Shown piece by piece: positions 59,688-64,000 of a stretch of 64,000 nt of DNA. Position 1 is the first letter of the stretch; each line of letters starts with the position of its first letter. The DNA is from Flaccisagitta enflata (taxonomy: Eukaryota; Chaetognatha; Sagittoidea; Aphragmophora). The translations under genes were made by a program, and so were the position numbers. Below the pieces are notes generated by a model. That model ran no database searches. It was not told where the DNA came from and worked only from the letters and a program-made list of their open reading frames with translations. The stretch covers positions 75,206,001-75,270,000 of the forward strand of contig OZ231126.1 of assembly GCA_965153355.1 (NCBI GenBank), in the 5' to 3' direction.

Positions 59688-60607
59688 CACCATGGGCTAT
59701 GGATTGGGCTAGGTTGCTCCTTGGGTATATGGGTGAAAATTTTCATCTCTTTAATATAGCTGAAAGTATGTAGAAAATTCATAGTAACATATGAGCATAC
59801 ATTACCAGTCCAATCGGAAGATTATATGGCAATTTGGACTCTTGAAAACCGCGAAATTTCAAGAAAAATAAATAAGTTTTTAGGTTATCTGTTGAGAATG
59901 AAAAAAACTTATGATACCTCCATTATTGGATTATTGAATTAATGTCTCAAAGGCTAGAAATATGATAAAAAAACATCATTTTTCACATATCTAAGACTGA
60001 TAAATTACCTCATTATTTCTAAATATTTTACCTTATTTTCTTGATTTTTTTTTACCCTAAGATTAGAAAAAATCGCACAAGGACACACAACATGAGACCT
60101 ATGCCAAAATGTAGCCCATGGTGTCCTGAATTGAGATTGCTATTGCTCAGGCTGACCTTTTACCCCCAAGTTGCGATTTTCTTGGCCTAAAATGGACAAG
60201 TAAAGTAAAAGTGAAGTAAGAAGAAAAAGTCATATTTGATTGGAAGAGAAATGAGCAAAATGAGCAAAATAATCATCTTTTTTTTTGCACCATATTAAAG
60301 AATCTTATTGTACAAAGACAAAATTTTTTCAACTTGGTTGTAACTTGATATAATTTACATAATGAATGTAAGAGAGTGAAGCAGTATTTTTAACTTGATT
60401 TTCTCAAAATTCTCTTCTTTTGCATTCATAAAGCTTTTTATCCAGTAAAAATGAGTCAATATTGGGTATAGATTATGTCATAACATAACTGAAAAATATG
60501 CAGACAAATGTTTTTCACACTGTTTATTTCATAAGGAAAAATGTTACAGAAAAGACGTAATAATAATCCCCGATGAGCAACCTAGCGCACATTCCAGCCC
60601 ACCGTGG
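59688..60607. mobile_element. MITE-like element, TIR GGGCTAGGTGGCTC, copy 2
   Basis: GCACCATGGGCTATGGATTG at the left; GAGCAACCTAGCGCACATTC and CAGCCCACCGTGG at the right. Same orientation as 22161-22930 and about 150 bases longer. Confidence 0.8.
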
Positions 60608-60752
60608 TCTGTTTCCACGTGAAATGAATATCGAATATGAATGAAGGAGGTAACTAAAAAGGAGCTTAATAATTCAAGAAGCTCATTTTTTTCTTTTGTT
60701 TTTCGATCTCAAACCTGAAGACAAAAAAAGTTGATGAGAAAAGAAATTTTCG

Positions 60753-61860
60753 TTTGTAGACAACCGGAAAATGCCGGCGAGTTCCACCTGTCTCCATCTC
60801 TGTCCTTGCTGGTCTCTTGTTTTGTCTCTGTCTCTGTCCTATCCTCTTGTACATTCCTTTGTCTCTATCTTTGTCGCTTTCTCATTTGTAAACAACCAAA
60901 TAATGCCGGCGAGTTCGATCTGTCTCCATCTCTGTCCTTGATGGTCTCTTGTTTTGTCTCTGTCTCTGTCCTATCCTCTTGTCCATTCCTTTGTCTCTAT
61001 CTTTGTCGCTGTCCCATCTGTAAGCAACCAAAAAATGCTGGCGAATTCGATCTGTCTCCATCTCTGTCCTTGCTGGTCTTTTGTTTTGTCTCTGTCCCTG
61101 TCCTATTCTCTTGTCTCTGTCTTTGTCTCTATCTTTGTCGCTTTCTCATTTGTAAACAACCGCTGTCTCCATCTCTGTCTTTGTGTTCCCTTACTCTGTC
61201 TGTCCTTCTCCCTTGTCTCTTATTCTGTCTTTATAAATCCTAATTGCTGTCTCATTTGCAAGCAACCTGAAGATGCTGGCAAGTCCAATCTTCTCTATCA
61301 CCTTCCTTGCCGGTCCCTTGTTCTGTCTCTGTCTTAGTCTCTTGTCTATCTTATGCACTGTCTCATTTGTAAACAACTGCTGTCTCTGTCTCTGTCTTTA
61401 TAGTCTCTCATTCTATGGCCGTCCTACCTTTTTGTCTCTTGTTCTGTAACTACCTTTGTTGTTGTTTCATTTGCAAACGACCGCAAGATGCTGGCAAGTC
61501 CAACCTGTCTCTATCATCTTCCTTGCTGTTCTCTTGTTCTTTCTCTATCTTTTTCGCTGTCTCATTTGTAAACAACCGCTGTCTCCATGTCTGTCTTTGT
61601 GGTCTCTCATTCTGTCTCTGTCCTACTCTTTTTTTTTCTCTTGTTTTTTCTCTAACTTTGCCGCTCTCCTGTCTTTGTTTCTGTTTTTCTTTGTCTCTGT
61701 CTCGTTTCTTTTGTCCAGCGAAAATTTGCATCTTTTTGTGTCTATCTGCCCATATTTTCCTCCGTCTTTCTTCGCCTTTACATATCGTTGTCTCTGTCTC
61801 TGTCTATGTTTCCATCTATGTTTCTGTCGCGTTTGTATCGTGTTGCTCTTGTCTACTTAA
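60753..61860. repeat. minisatellite of about 131-bp and 104-bp units
   Basis: Units begin TTGTAAACAACC near 60755, 60886, 61019, 61152, 61256, 61368, 61472 and 61568. Long units include AATGCCGGCGAGTTCGATCT; alternate short ones jump directly to GCTGTCTCCATCTCTGTC. An open frame of about 170 codons on the plus strand is a by-product. Confidence 0.88.
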
Positions 61861-61911
61861 GTCTCCCAGAAGGCTGATGTAAAAAAATTGCAGAGGATGG
61901 AAGAAAAAATA

Positions 61912-61951
<40 letters not shown>

Positions 61952-62447
61952 TGGAGACCATTGTTTGGGGCTCGAGATCAGTATTTGGGTCAAGGGACTG
62001 TAGTGGGGTCTCGAGACCTGAGCCCGGGTCTCGGGACCGGATGTGAGGTCTCGAGATCGGACGTCGGGGGTTATTTTTTTCTTCGACGAGTCATTTTGGC
62101 AAGGAAAAGATGGATAGAAATGTAACGCTATGAAGTTATCAACAAATATGAATAGAAAACCAGACGGACATTATGGGAGATCAGATCGTACAAGTGGACA
62201 CAAGGGCTGAATATACAAACAGAAAAGAGGTCTTGTCAAATAACATGAAATCCATATAGTCAAACATTTCCGGGCAGAAGGACCGGACAGAATGATTAGA
62301 CAGTGAGGCCGGACAGGATAGCAGGACAGAATTGACGGACAAAATCTAAAGCCATTCTCCAGAATTTTTTTTTTATCCATTGGAAAAATCCGGATGCCAC
62401 CATAAAAGGAAGAAAAACAAAAAACGCCCTGAGTAAAAAAAAAAAAA
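61861..62447. other. non-coding stretch
   Basis: (GA)n at 61915-61950, GGTCTCGAGACC-type repeats at 61950-62065, GGACAG-type repeats near 62290-62340. No gene seen. Confidence 0.6.
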
Positions 62448-64000
62448 ACTCAAGCAAAGTCAAGTTTGAGGGATGCGTCCTGAGTGTGTGTGCCTCTTTT
62501 GGGGTTCGAAGATATGACGGGAGATGAGACGTAGCTGGTACTCCTAAATATATTATCTCGAAAAAAAAAAATCTTGAAAACTAACATTCAACTACTTTGG
62601 AAGAGCTCCATTGATGTTGATTTAACTTACCTCCCTCAGCATAGTGTGTGTTAAGCTAAGAAAGACACTATGGAGTGGTTATAAATAGAACAAGGCCGGA
62701 TACACGGCTTTCCCAGTCGCGTGTAGGTGGGCAGGGGCCATAATTGAGGTCAGTGGAACATTTTGGCAGGAGCAATAAGGCCAAAACCCCTATTAACGCC
62801 GAAAAAGTAGTGTGACGGACCGACGGACGGACGGACCTACAGACCGACGGACGGACGGACCGACAAAGCGGGGTGTAGAGTCGCGTAGCACGCGACTAAA
62901 TATCTATGATTTTGTTACCTATTTCATGTATAAAATAAAATCCTGTCAGAATCAAAATCTTTGCTGCAAATCATTTAACTCCCATAGTGACAAGGGATTT
63001 AAAAAAGACCTACAATCAATTCTAGTTTCTAGTATGATTAATTGAGGCACTCTGGCTTAAATTTCATAGACCTGGGTCACTTCTAAGTATGGTTTACTTT
63101 CTATGGTACAAGTCCGGATAATTTTGCACACCCTGTTAGGAGCAAACCTCTTTCAAAGTGTGAGAGAGAATTCGAAAGTGACAGGAGGAACTCTTTATCA
63201 GCTGACAGACGGATCAACTTTCCAACAATCATCTACTGAGGATCCACGGACCCATTTGCCGAAGGAAAAGAGAAAAAAAGAAAGAAAATGGGGGCTTTGG
63301 AGGTCGAAATTGATTTTTTTACCGGTCTTTTTTTTTTTTTTTTTTTTTTTTGCAGAAGAAATGAAAAGACAGCAATAGACTTTGTTGTAAAGTAAAAGGG
63401 CACGTATTAGTTTTAGCAGAATGTGAGGTAAGCCGGAGGGGCGGATGTACTCTCATATATTGAAGGATATAAGTGAATGTCAAAACCCTCACTGATATTG
63501 CCGTATCCAATATCTTTGAGCTTTGATGGACACATTCTGTAGAGCTGACAGAGTGTTTTTTCTTCTTATTCTCTCACTCCGGATTTACTAAAAAAGCGTT
63601 TGTTCTTGTCGCATGGAAATGGCAATGCATGGAAATACTGTTGAACCCCTCGATATTGGATGCCAAGGAACCAGCATATTCTATCCGTTGTGGCCTGATT
63701 TCCAATATCGTCATCTCGAAATATAAGAATAGATAATATGCAGGGTCCAAGATTGCATATCTGCTATAGGTGGAATTCTGTAACTCTCGGGTCTGTTTTA
63801 GAGGGGCGTAACTGCAATAAAAAAACAAAACAAAACAAAACAAAAAAAAACATATAAAACGCAACACCGGTATATGTCTGTCTGTATGACTGTACAGCTT
63901 GTAACACGGTTTTCATTTCAAACGTTCTTTTAACTCCTGCCATCGGCACGGGTTCATCAATTTCTCATTCATTTTGGTTCCGCATAAATAAAAAGGTTTA
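62448..64000. repeat. right copy of the 60.7-kb-spaced direct repeat
   Basis: Matches 1743-3269 in the same orientation and runs off the window. It retains the intact hairpin GTCGCGTAGCACGCGAC at 62880-62896 with flanking sequence missing from the left copy. Confidence 0.92.

Noticed and set aside
60731-61882. Plus-strand Cys/Leu/Ser-rich membrane-like protein
   Set aside because: Open frame of a minisatellite; unit lengths of different types are not all multiples of three and no conserved domain appears.

Overview
This is nuclear DNA of an intron-containing, very repeat-rich eukaryote. It has GT-AG introns of 0.3 to 3 kb, conserved enzymes interrupted by long homopolymeric insertions (poly-Asn, poly-Gln, poly-Glu, Ser-rich), an LTR element with a BEL/Pao-like Gag, a LINE tail and many short inverted-repeat elements. 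A BEL/Pao-like Gag and a TA-flanked pogo-like MITE fit an animal or a close relative best. I cannot name the species, and a unicellular eukaryote or alga is not excluded.

Layout: 1-1605 is an 11-bp satellite; 1743-3269 is a sequence repeated directly at 62448-64000; 2.3-13.7 kb is non-coding with MITE-like elements and microsatellites; 13745-19399 is a decayed LTR element with gag and no visible pol; 19.4-24.3 kb holds microsatellites, a LINE tail and inverted-repeat elements; 24357-33388 (+) is a gene for a 12-TM MFS transporter in five exons, with an in-frame TGA (inside an inserted MITE), one reading-frame slip and an in-frame TAA; 33.4-37.2 kb is repeats; 37237-58252 is a very large inverted duplication (about 11.1 and 9.9 kb arms, loop about 45 bp at 48340-48384). 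The left arm carries a 2-oxoglutarate/Fe(II) oxygenase gene of the isopenicillin-N-synthase-like class (about 41087-46112, +), and the right arm a broken copy on the minus strand. From 58.3 kb to 62.4 kb there is a possible lone small exon, further inverted-repeat elements and a 130-bp minisatellite.

The most unusual material is a family of dispersed elements with a short terminal hairpin, a GGAC/GTCC tetranucleotide array and a body of short tandem repeats that differs from copy to copy. The hairpin differs between subfamilies but its two sides change together (AGTCG/CGACT, AGTTG/CAACT, AGATG/CATCT). The satellite at the window start abuts one such terminus and may be an expanded body. The oxygenase gene is also odd in carrying partial tandem copies of four of its five recognised exons. 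The two host genes are unrelated in function and nothing suggests they act together.
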